This document shows positions 8,273 to 16,259 of a DNA stretch of 47,169 bases, piece after piece. The stretch comes from JBFISM01 sp041608535. GTDB lineage: Bacteria; Actinomycetota; Acidimicrobiia; Spongiisociales; UBA5794. The stretch covers positions 1 through 47,169 of the forward strand of contig JBFISM010000010.1 in the NCBI GenBank assembly GCA_041608535.1, written 5' to 3'. Position numbers and translations under genes: made by a program. Under the pieces are notes generated by a model, which saw only the letters and a program-made list of their open reading frames with translations, did not search any database and was not told the origin of the DNA. Every line of letters begins with the position of its first letter. Position 1 is the first letter of the stretch.

Positions 8273-9094
8273 TCAGTTCAGAGAACAGCCGGCTTCGTTG
8301 GCGTCATTCAAAATGTTCTTGATCGTCTCGAACTGACCGGTGTTGTACGCATCCTGCACCATGCCGATCACCTCGGCGGCAGTGAGGTCGTAGGCGACAT
8401 CCGGATGGGTTGCGTTGAGCAGCGCTGCCACGGCGTGACGGGCCAGTGCGTTCTCACCACCACCATTGGCTTTGAGACCATCCAGCAGGGTCGCGAAGCT
8501 GCCGTCGACACCGAAGGTGGCATCGAAGCTGTCACCGGGCAACAAGCCGGTTGCTGCCCACGAATCGAAGTGATGCTCCTGCTTCCAGTATCCGGGCGTG
8601 CATCCTTCACCACCCGCCGGAGGTTCGCAGGTCACCGTCAGGCTCCCAGTCGAGGATGCTATGCGCGAACGTTCCGATACGAGCGTGACGACGAATTCAT
8701 CGGACCCCGACGAGGTGAAAGCAAAGGAATCGCTGCTGACTTGGAACGGAGTGTCCTCGATGCCCTCCAGCAGCATGACGAGTCCACCGTTCAGTGTGAC
8801 TTCGATATCCAGAGTCCGGTGGCTCGATTGTCCATTCACAGCCTCGACTTCAGCCGTGCACGCCGAACCGGCCGGGTCGGACACGGTGAGATCGGCGATC
8901 TCGGTCTCCGATGGCGGAAACGGAAGGTCCAGCCCGGTCGAAAAGTCCCAGGTCACCTCGCTCGTTGCGGCCGTGGCCGGAATTGCGAACAAGATGGTGG
9001 TGAGAGCGAAAACCGCAGTCAGCGCGGCGAGACCGAATCCCCTGGACCGGCGCCGCACCGCAGCCACACCCTCAATGCGTAGTAAATGCCTCAT
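8273..9094 (-). CDS. Secreted protein with CTPGYWK motif
   Basis: 273 residues from the ATG at 9094, preceded by a strong site (AGGAGGGG). The N-terminus is a long Sec signal (basic MRHLLRIEGVAAVRRR, hydrophobic core, ATAA cleavage region near residue 43). A beta-rich part with two Cys follows. Near residue 190 the motif CTPGYWKQEHHFDSW appears, a marker seen in many secreted bacterial and archaeal surface proteins of unknown role, and then a helical C-terminal domain of about 85 residues (DSFDATFG, ALARHAVAALLNATHP, TAAEVIGMVQDAY, NEAGCSLN). The final Cys could pair with an earlier one. The function is unknown; it probably acts at or outside the cell surface. It is monocistronic with its own terminator. 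Confidence 0.8.
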   Translation of the reverse strand: MRHLLRIEGVAAVRRRSRGFGLAALTAVFALTTILFAIPATAATSEVTWDFSTGLDLPFPPSETEIADLTVSDPAGSACTAEVEAVNGQSSHRTLDIEVTLNGGLVMLLEGIEDTPFQVSSDSFAFTSSGSDEFVVTLVSERSRIASSTGSLTVTCEPPAGGEGCTPGYWKQEHHFDSWAATGLLPGDSFDATFGVDGSFATLLDGLKANGGGENALARHAVAALLNATHPDVAYDLTAAEVIGMVQDAYNTGQFETIKNILNDANEAGCSLN

Positions 9095-9539
9095 TACCCC
9101 TCCTAATCGGGCTCACCCATCTGCCTCCAGGGCGAGCTCGTCGACATTTGCTTCTGGATCGTGGCCTCATCGCCCGACGGGTCGAATCGCCCGCGGGCAT
9201 GCGGTCTCGTTTGGAGCTATCGCGTCAGCCCGTCAGTTCGTGACGACGGGTCCCCCGACTGAGGCCAGCACCAGGACTCACTTCTCGATCTTCCCCCTCT
9301 CATCGATGTGATCCCTCACCAAGCGGCGACGCACATGGAAATACCGGGCTCCCCGGATTGATCCGGATGCCTGTCAGCTGTGCTGCGATTCCCACCACGG
9401 CCCATGGTGAGGTCGAGTGTACCGCATCGGAACGGCTGGGAACACGGGAAATATCCGGGTCAATCGAGTGCCCGCGGTTGCCCGTGCAGGGTCGCAGATG
9501 TATTCCAGCTGGCAAGCTCCCAACAGCGACGGAGTATCC
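9095..9539. other. 445-bp divergent intergenic region
   Basis: It separates the leftward CTPGYWK gene from the rightward TfoX-like gene, so it should hold two promoters and a long 5' leader for at least one of them. A short hairpin CCCGTC...GACGGG occurs near 9229-9250. No ORF with a ribosome site was found. I looked for riboswitch cores (c-di-GMP GEMM, cobalamin, c-di-AMP) and could not convincingly match one. Confidence 0.35.
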
Positions 9540-9851
9540 ATGTCGAAAGATGAGATGTTCTGGCGGCTGGCCGAACGGTTGCTGGAACGACCAGCAGTCG
9601 AGGAAGGGACGATGATGGGTCACCCCTGTGTTCGCGTTGCGGGGCGGTTCGTCGCCATGCCGGAACTCGGGACCGGCAACCTCATCGTCAAGCTCTCTGC
9701 CACTCGCGTCGATGAGCTCATCGGGGACCGCACGGGCACCTCTTTTGCACCGGCCGGCAGAGTGTTCAGAGAGTGGTTGCTCGTGGAAGAACGTGATGCG
9801 GACACGTGGACCGAGCTGCTCGAGGAGGCGGTGCGATTTGCGCTCGATTGA
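9540..9851 (+). CDS. TfoX N-terminal-domain-like small protein
   Basis: 103 residues from the ATG at 9540 (MSKDEMFWRLAERLL). The frame stays open upstream, but only this start gives a sensible N-terminus. The central part (MMGHPCVRVAGRFVAM, then FAPAGRVFREWLLV) resembles the small alpha/beta fold of TfoX_N/YjbR-like proteins, in which a G-x-R-F-x-E-W segment is typical. It is soluble, without cofactor motifs. In Actinobacteria such stand-alone domains are of unknown function and are not evidence of competence. It converges on the DUF427 gene, leaving 12 bases between the stops. Confidence 0.6.
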   Translation: MSKDEMFWRLAERLLERPAVEEGTMMGHPCVRVAGRFVAMPELGTGNLIVKLSATRVDELIGDRTGTSFAPAGRVFREWLLVEERDADTWTELLEEAVRFALD

Positions 9852-9863
9852 GCCTGCCGACGG

Positions 9864-10331
9864 CTACCAGCCTGAGGTCCCGGGACCGCCCTTGAAAGGT
9901 CCGGCCACACGAGATGTGATCCATCCGCCGTAGAAGTCACCCGCTTGAGCGACTACCTCCTCGCCCCCCAGCGTGCACCGATCCATCTGCGAGGGATAGA
10001 ACGCGACATGATCCCGGAGCTCCTCGTATCCGGCATTCGGATCCGGATAGGACCACGACGCCGCTCGCACCGTGCGATCGGGTAGCGCGAGATCCCAGTA
10101 GCTGGCCATGCCCTTGAACTCGCAATAGGTGCGGCGGGGATTCGACTCCAAGCGCACGTTCTGCAGGTCCTCCGGCGGGAAATAGTGGACCGGCGGGTGG
10201 CTCGTCTCCAGCACGCGCCGCGTGTGCGTCGAGTCGGCGATGATGAGCCCGCCGAGTTCGATCGTGGCTCGCAGCGGTGAGAGCTCCACCACCGGAGGCC
10301 GCGGGTAGTCCCACACCGACTCGACCGTCAT
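9864..10331 (-). CDS. DUF427 family protein
   Basis: 155 residues. Conserved DUF427 features are visible: ATIELGGLIIADSTHTRRVLET near the start, HYFPPEDL, the RTYCEFKGMASYWD block, and the ending VAFYPSQMD...GDFYGGWIT. DUF427 proteins are small beta-tent proteins common in Actinobacteria with no established reaction. The start ATG overlaps the stop of the preceding SRPBCC gene (ATGA), so the two are co-translated. The pairing suggests a shared, unknown small-molecule role. No signal peptide. Confidence 0.85.
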   Translation of the reverse strand: MTVESVWDYPRPPVVELSPLRATIELGGLIIADSTHTRRVLETSHPPVHYFPPEDLQNVRLESNPRRTYCEFKGMASYWDLALPDRTVRAASWSYPDPNAGYEELRDHVAFYPSQMDRCTLGGEEVVAQAGDFYGGWITSRVAGPFKGGPGTSGW

Positions 10332-10774
10332 GCGTTGACCCGGCGGGTGAGCACGTCCTTCAGGCCGGCAACGGCATCGTCGGCGATCTTCTCGAACCGC
10401 GCTTTGAGGAACGGTTCGGCGAGACTCATCGGAAAGCTCAGCTCGAACACGGCGGCATAGCCAATCTCCACACCGTCGTCCACCTGCGCAAACGTGATGG
10501 TGTCAACGCTGTGGAAACGTGCGGTGCCGCCCTCGAAGCGCACCACGTTCGGGGGTTCGTAGGCGGTCGTCTCGTATGTGGTCTCCAGCTCGCGGCCGGC
10601 AAACGACGCAACCAGCTCGAAGCGGTCGCCACGACGCAACGGCCCGCTCCCCTTGCGAACGGAGCGCACCACCCCAGGATCCCACTCGGCGGCGTTGGAG
10701 AAATCCGCGACGTACGCGAAAACGTCGCCGATCTCGCCGGGCACCGTGATGGTTCGTTCGAGTTGGGTTGCCAT
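10328..10774 (-). CDS. SRPBCC/polyketide-cyclase-like protein
   Basis: 148 residues from the ATG at 10774 (MATQLERTITVPGEIGDVFAYV). The START/SRPBCC fold is indicated by VFAYVADFSNAAEWDPGV at the N-terminus, the central beta strands (GDRFELVASFAGRELET), and the long C-terminal helix (FLKARFEKIADDAVAGLKDVL). The family binds hydrophobic ligands in a deep cavity. No catalytic residues can be assigned. It is the first gene of a two-gene unit with the DUF427 protein and is transcribed divergently from the membrane protein at 10870. Confidence 0.8.
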   Translation of the reverse strand: MATQLERTITVPGEIGDVFAYVADFSNAAEWDPGVVRSVRKGSGPLRRGDRFELVASFAGRELETTYETTAYEPPNVVRFEGGTARFHSVDTITFAQVDDGVEIGYAAVFELSFPMSLAEPFLKARFEKIADDAVAGLKDVLTRRVNA

Positions 10775-10869
10775 GACACCTCTTCCGCACGTTGGATACA
10801 CGAGATCTACGGGTCATACCCCGCCGGCGGATGCATCAACCACACCGGGCGATCTCTACCCTGGTGCCG

Positions 10870-11499
10870 GTGAACGATTCTCCCCAGCACGCTGCGTTCG
10901 ATCTCGCCGCCGCTCAGCTCAGCCGGATGAGAGGCATGACCGTCGAGTACCACCGGCAGTTCTTCACCAACACCCGGTTGGCGATGGCGCTCATCGTTGC
11001 CCTGTTCGTGGCGGCGCTGTGGATCGACATGTTGATCTCACTGCTGATCCCCTTCGTCGCGTTGTGGGCGGCGGTGCAGACCGCATTCGATGCGTCCTAC
11101 CTCATGTTCGCCAGACACTATGCCGCCCGGCTCGAGGAGCGCCTCAATGTGCAGACGGGCGAGACGGTTCTGGTCGGCGCCAGGATGGAGGCCGCATACC
11201 TGTTCCCGCTCGACGCTCCGAAGATCGTCACCATCCCTCTGGCCTCCGGTTTCAGCTGGTTCGGCTACGTGACGATCTTCTTCACACTCCTCGGTGTCGC
11301 GGCATATGGCTTCGGACTGGGTATGGGCTGGGGTCCACTCAGCGACATCGGCGATCCGTGGCAGACGGCCTACGTCTCGGTGCTCGCCATCCTCACCGCC
11401 GCCTCGCTCGCCGTGGGTGTCTGGTGGTTCCCCTTCGGCACCGGAGAGCGGCGTCTGAACGATGCGCTCGCCGGCTTTGGGGGCGTCATCGAGTCATGA
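10870..11499 (+). CDS. Four-helix membrane protein of unknown function
   Basis: 209 residues from the GTG at 10870 (MNDSPQHAAFDLAAAQLSRMRGM). Two adjacent hydrophobic segments lie near 38-75 (LAMALIVALFVAALWI, LISLLIPFVALWAAV), followed by a cytoplasmic-looking stretch with conserved-type charges (ARLEERLNVQTGE, ARMEAAYLFPLDAP), then two more helices (VTIFFTLLGVAAYGFGLGMG and VSVLAILTAASLAVGVWWF). I do not recognise the family. Its stop overlaps that of glgP in the shared palindrome TCATGA (11494-11499). Confidence 0.65.
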   Translation: MNDSPQHAAFDLAAAQLSRMRGMTVEYHRQFFTNTRLAMALIVALFVAALWIDMLISLLIPFVALWAAVQTAFDASYLMFARHYAARLEERLNVQTGETVLVGARMEAAYLFPLDAPKIVTIPLASGFSWFGYVTIFFTLLGVAAYGFGLGMGWGPLSDIGDPWQTAYVSVLAILTAASLAVGVWWFPFGTGERRLNDALAGFGGVIES

Positions 11500-13620
11500 C
11501 GAGACCAGCGCGGTGCGAGCTCCATTTGCGATGGGCAGATATGCCTTCTCGGCGTAATCGACCAGCATCCGTTGAGTGGAGAACTGAGGCAGCGCAGAGA
11601 CGATCGACTCCTTCATCATGTCCACCCATGCCTGGGGAATGCCGTTGTCGTCGCGTTCGAAGTAACGAGGGACCACCTCAGCCTCGAGCAGGTGATAGAG
11701 GATGCCGGCATCCTCTGCGTCGGAGTTCGAGTCGCGACTGAAGCCCCAGCCGTTCACCCCGTTGAACCCTTCGTCCCACCAGCCGTCCAGCACCGACAGG
11801 TTGAGACCCCCGTTGGCGGCAGCCTTCATCCCGGAGGTGCCGCTCGCCTCCTTGGGCGGCAGGGGATTGTTGAGCCACACGTCGGCGCCCCGCACGAGCG
11901 TCGCCGCCATGTCCATCGCATAGTTCTCCAGGAAGAACACGTGACCTGCGAGATCGGGGCTGTTCGACATCTCGTTCACCCACTTGACCAGACCTTGGCC
12001 CTCCCGGTCGGCCGGGTGTGCCTTGCCGGCGAAGATGATCTGCACCGGACGATCGGGATCCGTGAGGATGTTGCGGATGCGATGCGGGTCGGAGAAGATG
12101 AGGCTGGCCCGCTTGTAGGTGGCGAAACGGCGGGCAAACACGATGGTGAGCCGGCCGTCGGGCAGCATCTCGTCGATCGCCCGCAACACCGCTGGGCTCT
12201 CGCCGTGACGAGCCCGCTGCATCCGGAGCCGTGCCCGCACCCGACGCAGCATGAGCTGCTTCTGCGCCTGATGCGCTGCCCAGATATCGGCATTGGGAAT
12301 GTCGCGGATCGTCTCCCAAATCCCATGATCGACGATCTGGCGGTTCCACAAGTCACCCACGTGTTTTCGGTACAGGCGCGACATGGAGCGGCCTACCCAT
12401 GTTTGGGGATGGATACCGTTGGTGATACCCAAGGCATCGCCACCGATGATGTCACCCCAGTCGTGGCTGGCCACCTCGCCGTGGCGCTTGGAAACGCCGT
12501 TCGTCTTGGCGGAGAGCCGGATGGCAAGCGCACCCATGTTGAGCTCGTGGGTGTTGCCATGAGCCTGGGACAGGTCGCCGATGGCCTCGTTGGTGACGTG
12601 CGGGAGCGTACCCCCGATGAGTCCGAGAGCCATGCCGAGGTCGAAGCTCTCGTTGCCCGCCGGCACCGGTGTGTGCAAGGTGAAGAGGGTGGAGCTCTTC
12701 ACCTGCGTCATGGCGTCCTCCATGGTGGCGCCGTCGCTGGCCAGCTTGGACACCCGCTCCAAGAGGCTCAGGGCGGCATGGCCTTCGTTGACATGCCACA
12801 CCGACGGGGCGATGCCAAGCGCCTCGAGCAGCCTGACCGACCCGATTCCCAGCACGATCTCCTGGTTGAGCCGCATCTCCCGGCCCCGTACGTAGAGGGC
12901 GTGGGTGATGGGACGATCTGCAGGGTGATTCTCGGGCAGGTCGGTGTCGAGCAGCAGCAGCGGCACCCGACCCACCGCCACCCGCCAAGCACCGACCGCG
13001 ACGTCACGATCACCGATCGTGACCTTCACCCGCATCGGGCCCCCGGAACGAGGATCGACGACCTCACGAACCGGGCGCCGGTTGATGAACAGCTCCTCGT
13101 AGGTGTGCTGCTGATAGCCGTCGGGGTCGACCGTCTGCTGGAAGTATCCGCGGCGGTAGAACAGACCAACGGCTACGAGCGGGACGCCGAGGTCGGATGC
13201 GGCCTTCACGTGATCCCCGGCGAGCACACCAAGACCGCCCGAGTAGAGCCGCAGCTTGTAGCGGACACCGAATTCGGCGCACAGATATGCGATCGGGTCC
13301 TCTACCGCCTCCGGATGGTTCGCAGCGAACCACGTGTCGTCGGTGGTCATGTACTTGTCGAACGACGCAACCGTCGTCTCGTACAACGCGTGCATCTCGT
13401 CGTTGTGGACGAGCGCTTCCCACTGGGTGGGCTCAATGGCTTGCATCACGGTGATCGGGTTCGCCTGGCGTACCCACCGCTCCGAGTCGAGCCGGGAGAA
13501 CAATGAGGAGGCATCGTCGTCCCACGACCACCACAGGTTGTAAGCCAGATCGGAGAGACGCCGGTACTCGTCCGGCAACGCGATCTGCGCTTTGGGGCCA
13601 ACTGGTATTCGGTCAAGCAT
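11494..13620 (-). CDS. glgP: Alpha-glucan phosphorylase (DUF3417 type)
   Basis: 708 residues, shorter than the 800-850 of classical glycogen phosphorylases and like the archaeal/actinobacterial DUF3417 subgroup. The N-terminal 100 residues (LAYNLWWSWDDDASSLFSRLD) are the DUF3417 domain. Then LGVLAGDHVKAASDLGVP and HVNEGHAA form the glucan site, and GTSGMKAAANGG near residue 596 carries the lysine that binds pyridoxal phosphate. It releases glucose-1-phosphate from alpha-1,4-glucan. Its ATG lies 8 bases inside the end of cysQ, so it is translated with the sulfate-activation genes, an unusual partnership. Confidence 0.92.
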   Translation of the reverse strand: MLDRIPVGPKAQIALPDEYRRLSDLAYNLWWSWDDDASSLFSRLDSERWVRQANPITVMQAIEPTQWEALVHNDEMHALYETTVASFDKYMTTDDTWFAANHPEAVEDPIAYLCAEFGVRYKLRLYSGGLGVLAGDHVKAASDLGVPLVAVGLFYRRGYFQQTVDPDGYQQHTYEELFINRRPVREVVDPRSGGPMRVKVTIGDRDVAVGAWRVAVGRVPLLLLDTDLPENHPADRPITHALYVRGREMRLNQEIVLGIGSVRLLEALGIAPSVWHVNEGHAALSLLERVSKLASDGATMEDAMTQVKSSTLFTLHTPVPAGNESFDLGMALGLIGGTLPHVTNEAIGDLSQAHGNTHELNMGALAIRLSAKTNGVSKRHGEVASHDWGDIIGGDALGITNGIHPQTWVGRSMSRLYRKHVGDLWNRQIVDHGIWETIRDIPNADIWAAHQAQKQLMLRRVRARLRMQRARHGESPAVLRAIDEMLPDGRLTIVFARRFATYKRASLIFSDPHRIRNILTDPDRPVQIIFAGKAHPADREGQGLVKWVNEMSNSPDLAGHVFFLENYAMDMAATLVRGADVWLNNPLPPKEASGTSGMKAAANGGLNLSVLDGWWDEGFNGVNGWGFSRDSNSDAEDAGILYHLLEAEVVPRYFERDDNGIPQAWVDMMKESIVSALPQFSTQRMLVDYAEKAYLPIANGARTALVSS

Positions 13621-14425
13621 TCGATGTCACGTCCTCGTCACGAAACTCTTTCAGGAAGCTGCGCACCGGCTGCTCCAGCGCACCGTTGGTGGCGACAAAG
13701 CCGGGGAGCTTCGGTGCAGCCGCATTGAATCTGATCTCCTCGCCGTCCGGCAGGAACACGGCGCCACCGGCGGAGCGCACCAGCGCCGCACCCGCCGCCA
13801 CATCCCATTCGTGCTTGGGGACGAGCGTCCAGGTGGCGTCGGCTAGCCCGGATGCCACCAGCCCGAGCTTGTAAGCAACCGAGCCCATGTTCCGCACGGA
13901 TATCGAGGTGGAGAAGAAGCGAGTCCACTCGCCTCGCTTCACCTCGCTGCGGCTTGCCAGCACCAGCGCCCCCTCCAGCATGTCGTGAGCCGAAGTGGTG
14001 GCCGGGCCGCCGTTGCAGCGGACTCCGTCGTCGATAGAGCCGACCATGCGGTGTCCGCCGGCGGGACTGAGGATCCCTCCGGCGACCGGCTGGCCGTCGA
14101 CCACCAGACCGACGGACACGCACCACTCGGGAATGCCCTCGATGAACTCGCGAGTGCCGTCAACGGGATCCACCACCCACACCCGGGAACAGCGCAAACG
14201 CTCCGGATCGTCTCGCGTCTCCTCGGACAGCCACCCTTCTCCGGATGCCGGTAACACGTTGAGCAGCGCCTGGTTCACCGCCACATCGGCCGCGGTCACC
14301 GGATCGTCACCCGCTTTCATCCGCGAAGCGATGGCCCCTGGTGTGAAGGGTTCGAGCGCAGCAGCGGCTGCGTCGAGCGCCAGCTCGATGCGCGCCACAT
14401 CGTTGGGATGGGTGGTCCGGGCCAC
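13613..14425 (-). CDS. cysQ: 3'(2'),5'-bisphosphate nucleotidase / inositol monophosphatase family
   Basis: 270 residues from the GTG at 14425, 4 bases after the stop of the sulfate-activation gene. The Mg-dependent phosphatase signature is complete: DDPVTAADVAVNQ, WLSEET, the VWVVDPVDGTREF metal-binding block, and EWDVAAGAALVRSAGG near the C-terminus. Next to the Sat-CysC gene it is best read as CysQ, which dephosphorylates 3'-phosphoadenosine 5'-phosphate (PAP) or PAPS. An inositol-phosphatase activity is an alternative within the same fold. It overlaps glgP by 8 bases. Confidence 0.88.
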   Translation of the reverse strand: MARTTHPNDVARIELALDAAAAALEPFTPGAIASRMKAGDDPVTAADVAVNQALLNVLPASGEGWLSEETRDDPERLRCSRVWVVDPVDGTREFIEGIPEWCVSVGLVVDGQPVAGGILSPAGGHRMVGSIDDGVRCNGGPATTSAHDMLEGALVLASRSEVKRGEWTRFFSTSISVRNMGSVAYKLGLVASGLADATWTLVPKHEWDVAAGAALVRSAGGAVFLPDGEEIRFNAAAPKLPGFVATNGALEQPVRSFLKEFRDEDVTSNA

Positions 14426-14429
14426 GAGG

Positions 14430-16148
14430 TCAGTCGCTGGTCAGATAACCGTGCTCGACGAGGTACTGCAGCACCGCGTCGGCGGCCTCTTCCGGCGTCA
14501 GCTCCGTCGTGTGCAGCACGATCTCGGCGTCTTCCGGCTCTTCATAGGGATCGGAGATCCCGGTGAACTCCTTGATGATCCCGGCCCGGGCCTTGGCGTA
14601 CAGACCCTTGCGGTCACGCTGTTCGCACACCTCGAGCGGGGTGGCGACGTACACGAGCACGTACCCGCCGCCGGACGAGATCAGCTTGCGATTCGCCGCT
14701 CGGGTGGAGGCATACGGTGCGATCGGAGCGCACACCGCGATGCCGCCGGCCTTGGTTATCTCGGAGGCGACGAATCCGATACGCAGGATGTTGGTGTCCC
14801 GGTCGTCCTTGGAGAATCCGAGCCCCTTCGACAAATTCTTGCGCACCACATCGCCGTCGAGCAGGGTCACGCTGCGACCGCCGCGCTCGAGCAGCTTCAC
14901 CATGAATGCGTTGGCGATGGTGGACTTACCCGATCCGGAGAGGCCGGTGAAGAACACCGTGAACCCGGCTTCGCTGCGCGGCTTGTGGGTGGCTCGCAGC
15001 TCGCCCACCACCTCCGGGAAGCTGAACCACTCGGGGATCTCGGCGCCGGTGGCGAGCATGTCGCGCAGTTGCGTGCCGGAGATGCTGGCGGTCTCCGTCC
15101 CTTCCGGAACCTCGTCGATCGGCATGTACACGTCTTGCGCCGGGATGTAGACCATGAGCTTGAACGGCACCATCGTCACACCCAGCTCATCCTGGTACTT
15201 GATGACGAGCTCTTGTGCGTCGTAGGGCCCGTAGAACGGCTCACCGGTCGAGTCGCTACCCGGTCCGGCGTGGTCGCGTCCGACGATGAGATGGGTGACT
15301 CCGTGGTTCTTGCGAATGATGGCGTGCCACACCGCCTCACGAGGACCCCCCATCCGCATCGCCAGGTTGAGTAGGGCGACATCGGCCTCCCCGTCGGGGT
15401 AGCGATCCATGAGTGCCTTGTAGACCCGCACCCGGGTGTAGTGATCGACGTCTCCGGGCTTGGTCATTCCCACCACGGGATGGATGAGCAGATGGGCGCC
15501 GGTCTCCAGGGCGGCGCGGTGGGTGAGCTCGACATGTGCTCGATGCATCGGATTGCGGGTCTGGAACGCGACCACCTTGTCGACGCCCTGTGACACGAAC
15601 AGCTCACGAAGCTGCGCAGGAGACTTGCGTAGGTCGGTGAAGTCGTAGTGGACCGGAAGCTGCAATCCCTCGATGCGTCCTCCCACGTACACCGGATGCG
15701 ATTGCTCGAGGAGATGGTCCACCGCCGGATGCTCGGTATTGGTGGTGCCGAAGACTTCTTGCGCCTCGGCTGCCAGGTCGGGACGCCACACCTCTTCGAC
15801 GTGGAGCACGGCGAGCATCACGCCTTCGGGATCACGCAGCGCCATCGGCGAGCCCGGTTCGAGCGTCGTGGCCACCTCTTCTGTCACGTCGAGCGTGATC
15901 GGCATCGGCCACAACGTGCCGTCGGCGAGGCGCATCTCGGCGACGACGCTGTCGTAGTCCGACCTCGTCATGAAACCCCGCAGTGGCGAGAACGCACCAT
16001 TCATCAGCAGCTCGAGATCGCAGATCTGGCGCTCAGTCAGGTCCCACGACGGGAAATCGACGGAAGCCGCTTTCAGCTCGTCGCCGCGAGCGTCGTCGAC
16101 GATGAGGTCGACCAGCTCGCCGCCATGCGGCGCTATCAGTTCAGACAC
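14430..16148 (-). CDS. sat: Bifunctional sulfate adenylyltransferase / adenylylsulfate kinase
   Basis: 572 residues from the GTG at 16148, chosen over the ATG at 16196 because GGAG stands 7 bases upstream and MSELIAPHGG is the usual beginning. Residues up to about 380 form ATP sulfurylase (FQTRNPMHRAHVELTHRAA, GRDHAGPGSD, and the SGTQLRDML block). The last 175 residues are APS kinase, with P-loop GLSGSGKST near residue 400 and LDGDVVRKNLSKGLGFS. Together they convert sulfate and ATP to PAPS. cysQ follows at once, consistent with a PAPS cycle, but no PAPS reductase or sulfotransferase lies nearby. Confidence 0.94.
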   Translation of the reverse strand: MSELIAPHGGELVDLIVDDARGDELKAASVDFPSWDLTERQICDLELLMNGAFSPLRGFMTRSDYDSVVAEMRLADGTLWPMPITLDVTEEVATTLEPGSPMALRDPEGVMLAVLHVEEVWRPDLAAEAQEVFGTTNTEHPAVDHLLEQSHPVYVGGRIEGLQLPVHYDFTDLRKSPAQLRELFVSQGVDKVVAFQTRNPMHRAHVELTHRAALETGAHLLIHPVVGMTKPGDVDHYTRVRVYKALMDRYPDGEADVALLNLAMRMGGPREAVWHAIIRKNHGVTHLIVGRDHAGPGSDSTGEPFYGPYDAQELVIKYQDELGVTMVPFKLMVYIPAQDVYMPIDEVPEGTETASISGTQLRDMLATGAEIPEWFSFPEVVGELRATHKPRSEAGFTVFFTGLSGSGKSTIANAFMVKLLERGGRSVTLLDGDVVRKNLSKGLGFSKDDRDTNILRIGFVASEITKAGGIAVCAPIAPYASTRAANRKLISSGGGYVLVYVATPLEVCEQRDRKGLYAKARAGIIKEFTGISDPYEEPEDAEIVLHTTELTPEEAADAVLQYLVEHGYLTSD

Positions 16149-16206
16149 GAAAAGACTCCAAGCCTCAATGGACGTCCGTGCGGGGGGAAACCGCAACTCT
16201 AGGCCA

Positions 16207-16257
16207 CGTCGAGTGTACTTGCGACATCGATTACGCGGTGAATAAGCACACTCGACG
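16207..16257. promoter_or_regulatory. 10-bp perfect inverted repeat between aldolase and sat genes
   Basis: Arms CGTCGAGTGT (16207-16216) and ACACTCGACG (16248-16257) are perfect complements with a 31-nt spacer. The element begins 3 bases past the stop of the leftward aldolase gene and ends about 60 bases before the start of sat-cysC. It may be a factor-binding site for the sulfate operon or a loose terminator of the iolC operon; there is no T tract. Confidence 0.35.
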
Positions 16258-16259
16258 GG

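Noticed and set aside
9095..9539. Riboswitch before the CTPGYWK gene
   Set aside because: No conserved core of a class I know could be matched; only a short hairpin was seen.
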